Of a DNA stretch of 64,000 bases, positions 7,823 to 18,010 are shown one piece after another. Location of the stretch: the NCBI RefSeq assembly GCF_002242805.1, contig NZ_MCGQ01000004.1, positions 96,443-160,442 of the forward strand. Direction: 5' to 3'. The notes under the pieces are model-generated. The model did no database searches. It saw only the letters and a program-made list of their open reading frames with translations, and was not told where the DNA came from. Both the position numbers and the translations under genes were made by a program. The stretch comes from Streptomyces diastatochromogenes. Its GTDB lineage: Bacteria; Actinomycetota; Actinomycetes; Streptomycetales; Streptomycetaceae. Within the stretch, counting starts at the first letter, position 1. The number at the start of each line of letters is the position of its first letter.

Positions 7823-9934
7823 GTGCCCAAGGATGTTGAGTTGCCTGGAGCCCGCGAAGTGTCAGCATCGCCCCTGCCCGCTCGGTTGCGCACCGCAGCG
7901 GCACGCCTCCTCCTACCGACGGTGCTCGCCCTGTCGTTCGCCGTTCAGGCGGTAGGCGCCCTCCTCCCCAGCGTTCCGCTGCTCGTGGCCGCCGCCGCGG
8001 TCGGGCTGGCTGCGGACATCGCCCTGCACCGGTGGCAGCGGGGCATGGCCAGCGCCCTCGGGAAGCTGAACGCGACCGTGACCGTGCGCCAGGCCGTCCG
8101 GGACCTGCTGATGGTGACCGGCCTGCTCCGCATCGAGGAGCAGGACTACGAGACGAAGTACCTGGCTCTCGTCTGCGGTCTGCTGGTCTTCTACGCCCTG
8201 CACTTCGCCTGCCAGGCGCTGGCGATCTCCGTCCGCCGCACCCGCACCCTCCCCGTGGTGACGCGGAACATCGACGCCTCGGCGCTGCGGCTGAGGCCCG
8301 CTCCCCCCGCTCTGCTGATGCAGCGCGCCGGGCAGCGGCTCCTCATGTTCGGTCTGCCCTCTTCGGTTGGCCTGCTGGCCGCCGCGGTGACCGGCTCGGC
8401 CCGGCTGGCCGCCGCGGGCATCGCCCTGTCCGCCGCCTTCGCGGTGGTGGCCGTCGCCGTGCTGCTGCTGCGACTGCGGCCGGGACGCAGGCCGGTGACG
8501 AGCGAGGAGGCGCTGGAGTGGTTCGAGGCCTGGCTCGCGGAGTACCAGCCGACGGTGGGCATGTACTTCTCCGGCGGCACCAGCTCGGCCTACCAGGCGA
8601 ACATGTGGCTGGAGCCGCTGGCCCGGCTGGAGGGCCGTCCGCTGATCGTGCTGCGTGAGCGCTTCATGGTGCGGAAGATCGCGTCCACCGACATCCCGAT
8701 CGTGTGCCTGCCGAAGGTCGCCGACCTGATGAGGCTGGAGCAGTCCACGCTGAAGATGCTGATCCACCCGTCGAACTCGGGTAAGACCTCGCAGGTGCTG
8801 CGGATCCCCACGATCAAGCACGCGTTCGTCAACCACGGCGAGAGCGACAAGCTGTCCAGCTGCAACCCGTACGCGAAGGCGTACGACGAGGTGTGGGTGG
8901 CCGGTCCCGCGGCGCGCGAGCGGTACGCCCTGGCGGCCGTGGGTGTCGACGACAAGGACGTCGTGGAGATCGGACGCCCGCAGCTGGACGTGATCCAGCC
9001 GTACGCCGGTGCGCCCACGGGCCCGTACACCACGGTTCTCTACGCCCCCACGTGGGAGGGCTGGGACGGCAACCCGGGCAACACCTCGGTCATCGAGGCC
9101 GGCGAGAACATCGTCCGCGCCCTCCTGGCCGACCCCGGGGTCCGGCTCCTGTACAAGCCGCACCCGCTGACCGGCTCGGTCGAGCCCCGGGCGGGAGCCG
9201 CGAACACCCGGATCCAGGAGATGATCCGCGCCGCGAGCGCCGCCCGTGCCGCGGAACACGCCGATGAGCGCCCCGCGCCCTCCGCGGCGGCGGAACTGGC
9301 CGCCCGGACCGCCGAACTCGACCGGCTGACCACGTCCTCGTCCCGGCCGGGCGCGGACGACGCGGAGCGGATGCTGCTCCAGACGGCTCCGGAGCCGGGT
9401 CGGGCCGCGGCCGTGACGGCCGCGACGGCCGCCTGGGAGGCCGCGTACTGGGCCTCGTTCCCCGCGTGGGAGCACCAGATCGTCACCGGGGCGCGGCCGA
9501 CCGTGTACGCCTGCTTCAACGTGGCCGACGTGCTGATCAGCGATGTCTCCAGCGTCATCTCCGACTACCTGGAGAGCGAGAAGCCGTACGCCGTCGCCAA
9601 CACCAGCGGCCTTCCCGAGCAGGACTTCCGCGTCACCTTCCCGACGGTCCGGGCAGGCGCCGTCCTCACTCCGGACGCCTCCGGCATACCGGCCCTGCTG
9701 GAGTCGGTGCGCCACCCCGAGAAGGACACCTACGCCGAGGCCCGCACGGAGCTGAAGCTGCACCTGCTGGGCCCCTCGGACCCGCCGTCCGTCGTCCGCT
9801 TCAACGAGGCGGCCCGTGCGCTGTGCGCCGAGGCCGACGAACACCGGGCGGCCATGGCGGTGCGCGCGCTCCCGGTGATCCCGACACAGCGGGACGCCGA
9901 GTCGACGCTGGACAGCGAGCACGTCAGGGGCTGA
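7823..9934 (+). CDS. membrane protein with CDP-glycerol glycerophosphotransferase-like domain
   Basis: 703 aa. The N-terminal third (about residues 20-215) has several hydrophobic segments. The rest resembles TagF-type CDP-glycerol:poly(glycerophosphate) glycerophosphotransferases: NHGESDK, VVEIGRPQLDV, LYAPTWEGW, LLYKPHPLTG and near the end LISDVSSVISDYLES. This suggests transfer of glycerol-phosphate units in teichoic-acid-like wall polymer synthesis. That is inference. An Ala/Glu-rich insert sits at about 475-540. GTG 7823 gives the longest frame, but GTG 7859 has a better site (GGAG 8 nt upstream) and may be the true start. A strong terminator follows the stop. Confidence 0.8.
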   Translation: MPKDVELPGAREVSASPLPARLRTAAARLLLPTVLALSFAVQAVGALLPSVPLLVAAAAVGLAADIALHRWQRGMASALGKLNATVTVRQAVRDLLMVTGLLRIEEQDYETKYLALVCGLLVFYALHFACQALAISVRRTRTLPVVTRNIDASALRLRPAPPALLMQRAGQRLLMFGLPSSVGLLAAAVTGSARLAAAGIALSAAFAVVAVAVLLLRLRPGRRPVTSEEALEWFEAWLAEYQPTVGMYFSGGTSSAYQANMWLEPLARLEGRPLIVLRERFMVRKIASTDIPIVCLPKVADLMRLEQSTLKMLIHPSNSGKTSQVLRIPTIKHAFVNHGESDKLSSCNPYAKAYDEVWVAGPAARERYALAAVGVDDKDVVEIGRPQLDVIQPYAGAPTGPYTTVLYAPTWEGWDGNPGNTSVIEAGENIVRALLADPGVRLLYKPHPLTGSVEPRAGAANTRIQEMIRAASAARAAEHADERPAPSAAAELAARTAELDRLTTSSSRPGADDAERMLLQTAPEPGRAAAVTAATAAWEAAYWASFPAWEHQIVTGARPTVYACFNVADVLISDVSSVISDYLESEKPYAVANTSGLPEQDFRVTFPTVRAGAVLTPDASGIPALLESVRHPEKDTYAEARTELKLHLLGPSDPPSVVRFNEAARALCAEADEHRAAMAVRALPVIPTQRDAESTLDSEHVRG

Positions 9935-9960
9935 GTCCGCAGGTCCCAGGAAGCGCGGAA

Positions 9961-10000
9961 GGGGCTGCCACACGCCGGGTCTCCGGGTGTGGCGGCCCCT
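9961..10000 (+). terminator. intrinsic terminator
   Basis: Long GC hairpin GGGGCTGCCACACGCCGG / CCGGGTGTGGCGGCCCC with a 4-nt loop and only one non-Watson-Crick pair. It begins 27 nt after the stop of the transferase gene and is followed by TTTGG. Confidence 0.85.
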
Positions 10001-10153
10001 TTGGCCGTTCGTTCCGTGATCAGCCATGGACGAGATCTGCGAAATCCCAGGTCACAGGCGTCCGGCTGTACTGGTTTCCATCCAGGGGTGGCGGTCAGGC
10101 AAGATGGGGTGTATCTGCCCACTGCCAGATTTCAAGCTGCCGGACGGTTTCTC

Positions 10154-11818
<1,665 letters not shown>

Positions 11819-11824
11819 TCGATC

Positions 11825-12238
11825 TTGCGTCACATCTACCGCTGCCCCCTGCGCTGGTCCGACATGGACGCGTACGGCCATGTCAACAACGCGGTCTTCA
11901 TCCGCTACCTGGAGGAAGCCCGTATCAACTTCCTGTTCCGCCCGGACAAGGAGTTCAAGCAGGGGTCCGTGGTGGCGCGGCACGAGATCGACTACAAGCG
12001 CCAGCTCGTGCACCGGCACCACCCGGTGGACATCGAGCTGTGGGTCACCTCGATCAAGGCAGCGTCCTTCACCATCACCTACGAGGTGAAGGACGAGGAC
12101 GTGGTCTACGTACGGGCCTCGACGGTGGTCGTGCCGTTCGACTTCGAGACCCAGCGGCCGCGCCGGATCACCCAGGAGGAGCGGGAGTTCCTGGAGGAGT
12201 ACACGGACGCGGCCGACGAGGAGGCCGTCGCCGCATGA
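11825..12238 (+). CDS. YbgC-type acyl-CoA thioesterase (hot-dog fold)
   Basis: 137 aa, starting at TTG 11825, 6 nt after ettA, so probably co-transcribed with it. The N-terminus has the 4HBT signature DMDAYGHVNN, where Asp15 is the expected catalytic residue, and the rest fits the YbgC/FcbC hot-dog family that hydrolyses acyl-CoA or acyl-ACP thioesters. The physiological substrate cannot be read from sequence. The 3' end overlaps the next start by 4 nt (ATGA). Confidence 0.88.
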   Translation: MRHIYRCPLRWSDMDAYGHVNNAVFIRYLEEARINFLFRPDKEFKQGSVVARHEIDYKRQLVHRHHPVDIELWVTSIKAASFTITYEVKDEDVVYVRASTVVVPFDFETQRPRRITQEEREFLEEYTDAADEEAVAA

Positions 12239-12912
12239 CGGTGCTCCACCTCGCCGACGAGACGGAGGCGGCCGACCTCGCCGCCTTCCTCTCCCGGCTG
12301 CTCCACTACGACCGTGGGGCCGCGGTGCGCCTGCAGGCGACCGGGACCGCACTCGCCGTGTTCGGGCGGCCGCCGTCCTTCGAGGTGCTGGCGGTCCGCG
12401 CGGTGCGGCTGGCGAAGCCGTACGAGAACGGTCTCGACCTCACGCTGGACGTGACCGTCTCCGCCGGTGAGCTGCTGGAGTCCATCGACGAGGCGGCGGC
12501 CACGGCCGTCGTCCCGTCCGCGGTGACCGGTCCGCCGTGGGCCGGGCTGCTTCCGCCCCGCGGCGGCTGGCGGACCGAGCCGGGGCTGCCGGCACCGGAC
12601 GCGCTGCACGCCATGGTCGCCGCCGCCGTGGCCGAATTCCGCTCCCGTACGCAGGAGCTGGCGCCGGAGCGGCGTACCCGCGCCGAACTCGACCGGATCG
12701 GGCGGGAGATCTGGTCCCGGACGGTCGGGGACACGAACCTTCCGGTGCGCGCCGTGCACGCGGCCCAGTCGCTGGGCTTCCTGCGTCCCACGCAGACCGC
12801 GGGGAACCCGGCCCTGTTCTCGTCGGGCGCGTGGCTGCGGCTGCGCACGCCGTACGGGTCGATCGCCGTACGGCGTGCGGGACTCGGCGCGCTGGACGTC
12901 ACCGTCCGCTAG
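12235..12912 (+). CDS. conserved hypothetical protein coupled to the thioesterase
   Basis: 225-aa soluble protein with no membrane segment. ATG 12235 overlaps the thioesterase stop (ATGA), which fixes the start and indicates translational coupling. It has an Asp/Glu-rich N-terminal half and a C-terminal stretch RTRAELDRIGREIWSRTV followed by PVRAVHAAQSLGFLRP. I do not recognise the fold. Its stop codon lies inside the left arm of the inverted repeat that ends this operon. Confidence 0.8.
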   Translation: MTVLHLADETEAADLAAFLSRLLHYDRGAAVRLQATGTALAVFGRPPSFEVLAVRAVRLAKPYENGLDLTLDVTVSAGELLESIDEAAATAVVPSAVTGPPWAGLLPPRGGWRTEPGLPAPDALHAMVAAAVAEFRSRTQELAPERRTRAELDRIGREIWSRTVGDTNLPVRAVHAAQSLGFLRPTQTAGNPALFSSGAWLRLRTPYGSIAVRRAGLGALDVTVR

Positions 12913-12964
12913 GCCCTGTCGTCAAACTCCCGTCTGCCCCGCGGAGTTTGACGACAGGACCTAG
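12909..12964. terminator. 22-bp inverted repeat, bidirectional terminator or element remnant
   Basis: Arms 12909-12930 and 12943-12964 pair over 22 bp with one mismatch around a 12-nt loop, and the inner 16 bp (CCTGTCGTCAAACTCC) are perfect. It separates the convergent hypothetical gene and gntP, so it can terminate both. Each outer end carries CTAGG or CCTAG, unusually AT-containing for this DNA, and the whole looks like a compact mobile or miniature repeat. Confidence 0.8.
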
Positions 12965-12976
12965 GCACCGGACCGC

Positions 12977-14428
12977 TCAGACCAGCGGCCACAGAGCGGC
13001 GGTCAGGCCGAATCCGGCCACGCCCATCACGGTCGTCAGGACCGTCCAGGTCCGCAGGCCGGAGGCCACGTCCAGGCCGGCCAGCTTGGTGAACATCCAG
13101 TAGCCCGCGTCGTTGATGTGCGAGACGGCGAGTGCGCCCGCGCCCATCGCCAGGGCGACCAGGGACAGCTGGCCGGTGGACAGGTCGGCGCGCTGCAGCA
13201 GCGGGGTGAGGATGCCCGCCGTGGTGATCAGCGCCACCGTCGCCGACCCCTGGGCGGCGCGCAGGGCGAGCGTCATCAGGAAGGCGAGGAAGAGCGCCGG
13301 CAGGCCGGTCCGGTCCAGTACGTCGGCGATCGCGTCGCCGATGCCGCTCGCCACCAGCACCTTGCCGAAGACACCGCCCGCGCCCGCCACCAGGATCACC
13401 ATGGCCACCGGGGGCAGCGCCGAGGTCATCACGTCGGCGATGCGGGCCCGCTCCCAGCCGCGGCGGGCGCCGAGGACGTACGCGCACAGGGCCACGTCGA
13501 TCAGCAGGGCCACCATCGGGGCGCCGAGCACCGTGAGGACGGCGCGCGGGGCGGAGCCGTCGGCGAGGAGGTTCTGGCCCAGGGTGCCGAGGAGGATCAG
13601 CAGGATCGGGGCGACGATCAGGGCGAGGACCGTGCCGACGGAGGGCGGCTGCGAAGCCGGGTCGGTCGTGGTCGGTTCCGGCCTGGTGAGTACGGCGGTG
13701 CCGTGGCCGTCGTCGGCCTTGGGCCCGGTGGACGCGGGAGCGGAGCCGCCGCCGGTCTCGGCGGTGGTGGGCTCCTCGCCGTACACCTCCGCGTGGACCG
13801 CCGGGTCCATCGGGTACTCGCGGCGGGTCATCCGGCGGGAGACCAGGTAGCCGAACAGGATCACGACCGCGGTGACCGGGATGCCCATGAGCAGCATGAG
13901 GCCCTGGTCGGCACCGATGGCCTGGGCGACGGCGACCGCGCCGGGGTGCGGGGGCAGGAAGGCGTGCACCGTGAGCATGGCCGCGCCCATCGGGAGGGCG
14001 TAGACCAGGAGCGGCTTGCGGGAGGCGCGGGCGACGCCGTACGCGATCGGCATCAGGATGATCAGGCCGACCTCGAAGAAGACCGGGATGCCGAGGACGA
14101 AACCGGCGACGGTGAGGGCGAGCGGGGTGCGCTTGGAGCCGAAGCGGTCGATGAGGGAGTGGGCGAACGCGGCGGCGCCGCCGGAGAGTTCGATGATCCG
14201 GCCGATCATGGCGCCCAGGGCGATGATCGTGGCGATGTGGCCGAGGGTGGAGCCCATGCCCTCCTCGATGGTCTTCACCAGGTCGGCGGCGGGGACGCCC
14301 GCGGCGAGCGCGACACCGATGGAGACGACGACCAGGGCGACGAAGGGCTGCACCTTCGCGCGGAGGATGAGCAGGAGCAGGGTGGCGACGCCGACGGCGG
14401 CGATGAGGAGGAGAGCGGTGTGGCTCAT
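12977..14428 (-). CDS. gntP: GntP-family sugar-acid:proton symporter
   Basis: 483-aa polytopic permease, hydrophobic throughout with roughly a dozen helices and a polar loop at about residues 210-255. It matches the gluconate permease family: GMGSTLGHIATIIALGAMIG, VFFEVGLIILMPIAYGVAR and VHAFLPPHPGAVA are characteristic. It is the last gene of the operon, and its ATG overlaps the dehydrogenase stop by 4 nt. In this context it should import the four-carbon sugar acid (threonate or erythronate type) handled by the upstream enzymes. A GGGAGG ribosome site precedes the start. Confidence 0.9.
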   Translation of the reverse strand: MSHTALLLIAAVGVATLLLLILRAKVQPFVALVVVSIGVALAAGVPAADLVKTIEEGMGSTLGHIATIIALGAMIGRIIELSGGAAAFAHSLIDRFGSKRTPLALTVAGFVLGIPVFFEVGLIILMPIAYGVARASRKPLLVYALPMGAAMLTVHAFLPPHPGAVAVAQAIGADQGLMLLMGIPVTAVVILFGYLVSRRMTRREYPMDPAVHAEVYGEEPTTAETGGGSAPASTGPKADDGHGTAVLTRPEPTTTDPASQPPSVGTVLALIVAPILLILLGTLGQNLLADGSAPRAVLTVLGAPMVALLIDVALCAYVLGARRGWERARIADVMTSALPPVAMVILVAGAGGVFGKVLVASGIGDAIADVLDRTGLPALFLAFLMTLALRAAQGSATVALITTAGILTPLLQRADLSTGQLSLVALAMGAGALAVSHINDAGYWMFTKLAGLDVASGLRTWTVLTTVMGVAGFGLTAALWPLV

Positions 14429-15372
14429 CGGGTGCCTCCCTCTGGAGAGTTCGGGGACTTCGAGGACTTCGGGGACTTCGGGGAGAGGACCGTGACGACC
14501 GAGGAGTCGTCGTGGGCGGCGAGGCCCGCGGCTTCACCGAGCAGGTAGAGCTGTTGGGCGGCGGAGGCGAGCGGCACGGGCACGTGGGCGTCCTTGGCGA
14601 CGCCGGTGACGATGCCCATGTCCTTCACGAAGATGTCCAGGCGAGACTTCACCTCCGGGTCCGGACCGTCCTCGTACGCCTGGACCATGCGCGGGCCGCG
14701 GTCGGCGAACATGAACGAGCCGGCGGCACCGTGGCGCAGGCTCTCCACCACCGTCGCCGGGTCGAGGCCGAGGCCGCGGGCGAGGGCGAGCGCCTCCGCC
14801 GCGGCGGCGATGTGGACGCCGGCGAGGAGCTGGTTGATCGCCTTGAGGGCCTGGCCGTCGCCGGGGCGGGGGCCGACGACCGTGAGTGTGGAGGCGAGCA
14901 GGTCGAGGACCGGGCGGGCCAGGTCGAGGGCCTTGTCGTCCGCTCCTACGACGATGAGGAGGTCGCCGTTGCCGGCGCGGACCGGGCCGCCGCTGACGGG
15001 TGCGTCGACGGTGTGGACACCGAGGTCCGCGAGGCGGGCGGCGGTGGCGCGGGCGGCTTCCGGGCCGACGGTGCTGGTGAGGATGACGGTGGCGCCGGGG
15101 CGGAGGGTGGCGGTGACGCCGTTCTCGCCGTTCTCGCCGAAGAGGGCGGTCTCGACCTGCTGCTGGTCGCGTACGGCGAGGAGGACGACGTCCGCTTCTA
15201 CGGCGGCGTCGGCGGGGGTGGCGGCGGGGGTGCCGTTCGCTGCCGCGAGCTGGGCGAGGCGGGGTTCGGAGATGTCGTAGGCGGTGACGGGGAGGTGGGC
15301 GGAGAGGTGGGTGGCCATGGGGAGGCCCATGGCGCCCAGGCCGATCACTGCGGTGTGGGGACGGGGGGTCAT
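14425..15372 (-). CDS. ltnD: L-threonate/erythronate dehydrogenase (LtnD-type hydroxyacid dehydrogenase)
   Basis: 315 aa, beta-hydroxyacid dehydrogenase superfamily. It contains the Rossmann motif GLGAMGLPMA near residue 10, substrate loop DAPVSGGPVRAGNGD and catalytic Lys in GQALKAINQLLAG. RGPRMVQAYEDG and IFVKDMGIVTGVAKD resemble LtnD/YgbJ more than other family members. It should oxidise a four-carbon aldonate with NAD+ to the 2- or 3-oxo acid. The start is the ATG at 15372, where the Rossmann strand begins two residues after the initiator region. It overlaps gntP downstream, while 250 bp containing a dispersed repeat separate it from the aldolase gene. Confidence 0.82.
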   Translation of the reverse strand: MTPRPHTAVIGLGAMGLPMATHLSAHLPVTAYDISEPRLAQLAAANGTPAATPADAAVEADVVLLAVRDQQQVETALFGENGENGVTATLRPGATVILTSTVGPEAARATAARLADLGVHTVDAPVSGGPVRAGNGDLLIVVGADDKALDLARPVLDLLASTLTVVGPRPGDGQALKAINQLLAGVHIAAAAEALALARGLGLDPATVVESLRHGAAGSFMFADRGPRMVQAYEDGPDPEVKSRLDIFVKDMGIVTGVAKDAHVPVPLASAAQQLYLLGEAAGLAAHDDSSVVTVLSPKSPKSSKSPNSPEGGTR

Positions 15373-15483
15373 TGGGGTGGGGTGCCTTTTCTTCTGAGCG
15401 GGGTCGGGGAGCGGTGGTGCTGTTTCCGGTGGGGTGGCCGGAGTTGGGGCTGGGCGGGGGGTGGGTTTCGCTTGCCCGCGCTT

Positions 15484-15539
15484 GCGGGGTGCCGCTGCGC
15501 CCACCCGTGCCGCCCCAGCGGCACGACTGCCCGCAGCTA
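15484..15539. repeat. dispersed 56-bp hairpin repeat, copy 1
   Basis: Identical over 56 bp to 19916-19971. The core folds as GTGCCGCTG / CAGCGGCAC, and the right end reads ACTGCCCGCAGCTA. It lies in the 250-bp gap between the aldolase and dehydrogenase genes. A partial relative (CCGCCCGCAGCTACGG) occurs near 17951-17966 between the regulator and kinase genes. Confidence 0.85.
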
Positions 15540-15622
15540 CGCAGGTGGTACGGCAGCCGCTGCTGGGTGGGCGGCGCTTCGGCGTCACGGCGGCCAGCAG
15601 CTACGTACGAAAGCTGCTGCGG

Positions 15623-16474
15623 CTACGCGAGTTGGGTGATGATCCGGGAAGCCGTCTCCGTCACCGCGTCCCGGCCCGCCGACCACAGGGCCACCACATC
15701 CGAGCCCGGGAGAGCCGTGGGGAGTTTGGACTCGACCGCCTGCAGATAGGCCCGGCGGAGTTCTGCGTTGACGTTGATCTTGGCCACGCCCTGGGTGAGC
15801 GCGGTGTGGAGTTGGTCGGTGGGGAGGCCGCTGGCGCCGTGGAGGACCAGGGGGACGGGGACGGACGAGTGGATCGCGGTCAGGCGGTCCAGGTCCAGGC
15901 GTACGGGGTGGGCGGTGAAACCGTGGACGTTGCCGACCGCGACGGCGAGGGCGTCGACGCCGGTCTCCGCCACGAACTCGGCCGCCTGGGACGGGTCCGT
16001 CAGCGCGGTCGCGCCGGCCGTCGCGTTCGTCGAGACGTCCTCGTCGCCCGGCAGGGCGCCCAGCTCGGCCTCCACCCAGGCGCCGTGATCGCGGGCCCGG
16101 CGTACCGCCTCACGGGTGAGGGCGATGTTCTCGGCGAAGGGGAGGTGGGAGCCGTCGACCATGACCGAGGTGTAGCCCGCCCGCAGGCAGGCGGTGATCT
16201 CGTCCAGGTCGCGGCTGTGGTCGAGGTGGACGCCGAGCGGGGCCGAGGAGGCGGCGGCCGCGTCCAGGGCGAGACGCATGAGCGGCTCGCGGCCCGCGTG
16301 TCTGAAGGGGCTCGAGCCGGCTTGGAGGATGACCGGGTGGTCGGGGTGGGTCTCGGCCGCGGCGACGATGCCCTGCACCGTCTCCAGGTTGTACGCGACG
16401 AAGCCGGGCAGGGCGCGGCCCGTTTCGTAGGCCGTCGTCAGGGCCTTCAGGCCCTCGGGTCCGGTCAGCAGCAT
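15623..16474 (-). CDS. class II (FBA/KbaY-like) aldolase
   Basis: 283-aa zinc-dependent class II aldolase. Family landmarks are VAYNLETVQGIV near the N-terminus, GVHLDHSRDLDEI (catalytic Asp and zinc His region), VMVDGSHLPFAENI, WVEAELGALPG, AVAVGNVHGF (zinc His) and LVLHGASGLP. The start at ATG 16474 is fixed by TGATG coupling to the kinase stop and by GAGGAG upstream. Next to a DUF1537 kinase and a hydroxyacid dehydrogenase it probably cleaves the phosphorylated oxo-tetronate, replacing the OtnC/PdxA2-type decarboxylation step. The substrate is inferred from neighbours. Annotation as fructose-bisphosphate aldolase would be too specific. Confidence 0.85.
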   Translation of the reverse strand: MLLTGPEGLKALTTAYETGRALPGFVAYNLETVQGIVAAAETHPDHPVILQAGSSPFRHAGREPLMRLALDAAAASSAPLGVHLDHSRDLDEITACLRAGYTSVMVDGSHLPFAENIALTREAVRRARDHGAWVEAELGALPGDEDVSTNATAGATALTDPSQAAEFVAETGVDALAVAVGNVHGFTAHPVRLDLDRLTAIHSSVPVPLVLHGASGLPTDQLHTALTQGVAKINVNAELRRAYLQAVESKLPTALPGSDVVALWSAGRDAVTETASRIITQLA

Positions 16475-17913
16475 CAGGCGGCGCTCCTCAGGAGGGCGAG
16501 GGCGTCGGCGAGGGCGTCGTCGCCGCCGACGTTCCCGGCGAACACGATGTACGGGATGCCGGCGGCCGGGCCGTCGGCGGGCTGCCACAGGGAGACGATG
16601 CCGGGCAGCAGGGTGCCGCGGGCCCAGGCGCGGCGGATCCGGAGGCCGTGCGTCGCCGTGTCGCTGGAGGTGATGCCGCCCTTGGCGATGACGAAGGCGG
16701 GGCGGTGGGTGGCCGTGATCAGGCGGACCGTTTCCACCAGGGCGGCGGAGACACTGCGGGAGATGGCCAGGCTCTCGTCCGGGTCGGCGGCCGTGACCAC
16801 CGTACGGGTGGTGCGGATGACGGTGTCGGCGGTCTTCATGGCGTCGGCCGCCGAGGTGGCGATGTCCCGGATGTGCTCGTCGCGGCGGGCCGGGTCCAGG
16901 AGCTGGGCCACGTCGAGCTCGAACTCGACGACGTCTCCCGCGCGCTCGCGCAGACGGTTCAGCTGGCGGGTCGTCAGGGAGACGTGGGAGCCGACGACGA
17001 TCAGGCCGTGGGGTGCGGGGGCGCGCAGTGGGGCGAGTTCGGCGGCGGTGAGCGGGGGGTGGGCGGGCTGGCCGGCCCGGGCGCGGACGAAGGAGGGGCC
17101 GACGCGGTAGAGGAGCCGGGTGCCGGACTCCTCCGCCTCGGCCGCCGCGAGGGCCAGGACGCGGAGGTCGTCGTCGCCGACCGCGTCCACCACGGCCGTG
17201 GCGCCGTCGCGCAGCGTGCGGAGCTGGTCGGCGACATGGGCGGGGCCGCCGGTGCGCAGGTCGGCGACGGTGATGCGGAGGACCTGGCCGGCGGGGACGC
17301 GGCCCTTGGTCTTCTCCTCGATCCAGTCCGGGAGGGAGGAGGAGACGTAGCCGAAGGTGGCGTCCTTGGCGAACTCGCTCTCGCCGACCGGGAGGAGGCC
17401 GTCCGGGGTGCGCATCCAGTGGGCCGAGTCGACGGTGAGCCGGCCGGCCTCGATGTACGCGGGAACCAGCACGACTCCGTCGGGGGCGGCGCCGGTCGCC
17501 GTCAACTCCTCGGCGAGGACGTCGGTTTCGAGGGGGAAGTGGCCGCGGAGGGTGGAGTCTCCCCGGGAGGCGATGACGTACGGGATGTTCTCGGCCCGGG
17601 ACGCCTCGTGCAGGGCGCGGGTGATCTCGCGGTTGCGGGTGGCGGCGTCCTGCGGGGAGAGGCTGCGGGTGTTGGTGAGGACGAAGAAGGCGGGGCTGTC
17701 CTGGCGCAGGGCCCAGCGCAGGTCCTCGACCGTCCAGGTGGTGAGGACGGGGATGTCCTTCACGGTCTGGGTGCCGGTGGGGTCGTCGTCGAGGACGGCG
17801 AGGCGGGGGGCCTCGGCGACACGGGCGGCCACGTCGGCGGGGGAGACCGGCCGGACGGGTGGGACGTACCGGAGCACTTCGGACTCCGGGAGGGCATGGC
17901 GGGGTAGGGACAT
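16474..17913 (-). CDS. four-carbon acid sugar kinase (DUF1537 family)
   Basis: 479 aa. The N-terminal domain begins LAVLDDDPTGTQTVKD, the DUF1537 signature, followed by FFVLTNTRSLSP and SRGDSTLRGHFPLE. The C-terminal nucleotide-binding domain has FVIAKGGITSSDTA and the closing IPYIVFAGNVGGDDAL. This family (OtnK, DtnK) phosphorylates oxo-tetronates or threonate at C4. It is the first enzyme gene of the operon, overlaps the aldolase by one base (TGATG), and starts at ATG 17913 behind CAGGAA. Which tetronate it uses cannot be decided from sequence. Confidence 0.9.
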   Translation of the reverse strand: MSLPRHALPESEVLRYVPPVRPVSPADVAARVAEAPRLAVLDDDPTGTQTVKDIPVLTTWTVEDLRWALRQDSPAFFVLTNTRSLSPQDAATRNREITRALHEASRAENIPYVIASRGDSTLRGHFPLETDVLAEELTATGAAPDGVVLVPAYIEAGRLTVDSAHWMRTPDGLLPVGESEFAKDATFGYVSSSLPDWIEEKTKGRVPAGQVLRITVADLRTGGPAHVADQLRTLRDGATAVVDAVGDDDLRVLALAAAEAEESGTRLLYRVGPSFVRARAGQPAHPPLTAAELAPLRAPAPHGLIVVGSHVSLTTRQLNRLRERAGDVVEFELDVAQLLDPARRDEHIRDIATSAADAMKTADTVIRTTRTVVTAADPDESLAISRSVSAALVETVRLITATHRPAFVIAKGGITSSDTATHGLRIRRAWARGTLLPGIVSLWQPADGPAAGIPYIVFAGNVGGDDALADALALLRSAA

Positions 17914-18010
17914 GGCGGTTCCTGGGGTGGGGATGCGGGTTCGGGCGTGACCGCCCGCAGCTACGGCGCCTCCTGCGGGACGCAGCTGTGGTGGAGAGGA
18001 AGCGGTCGGT

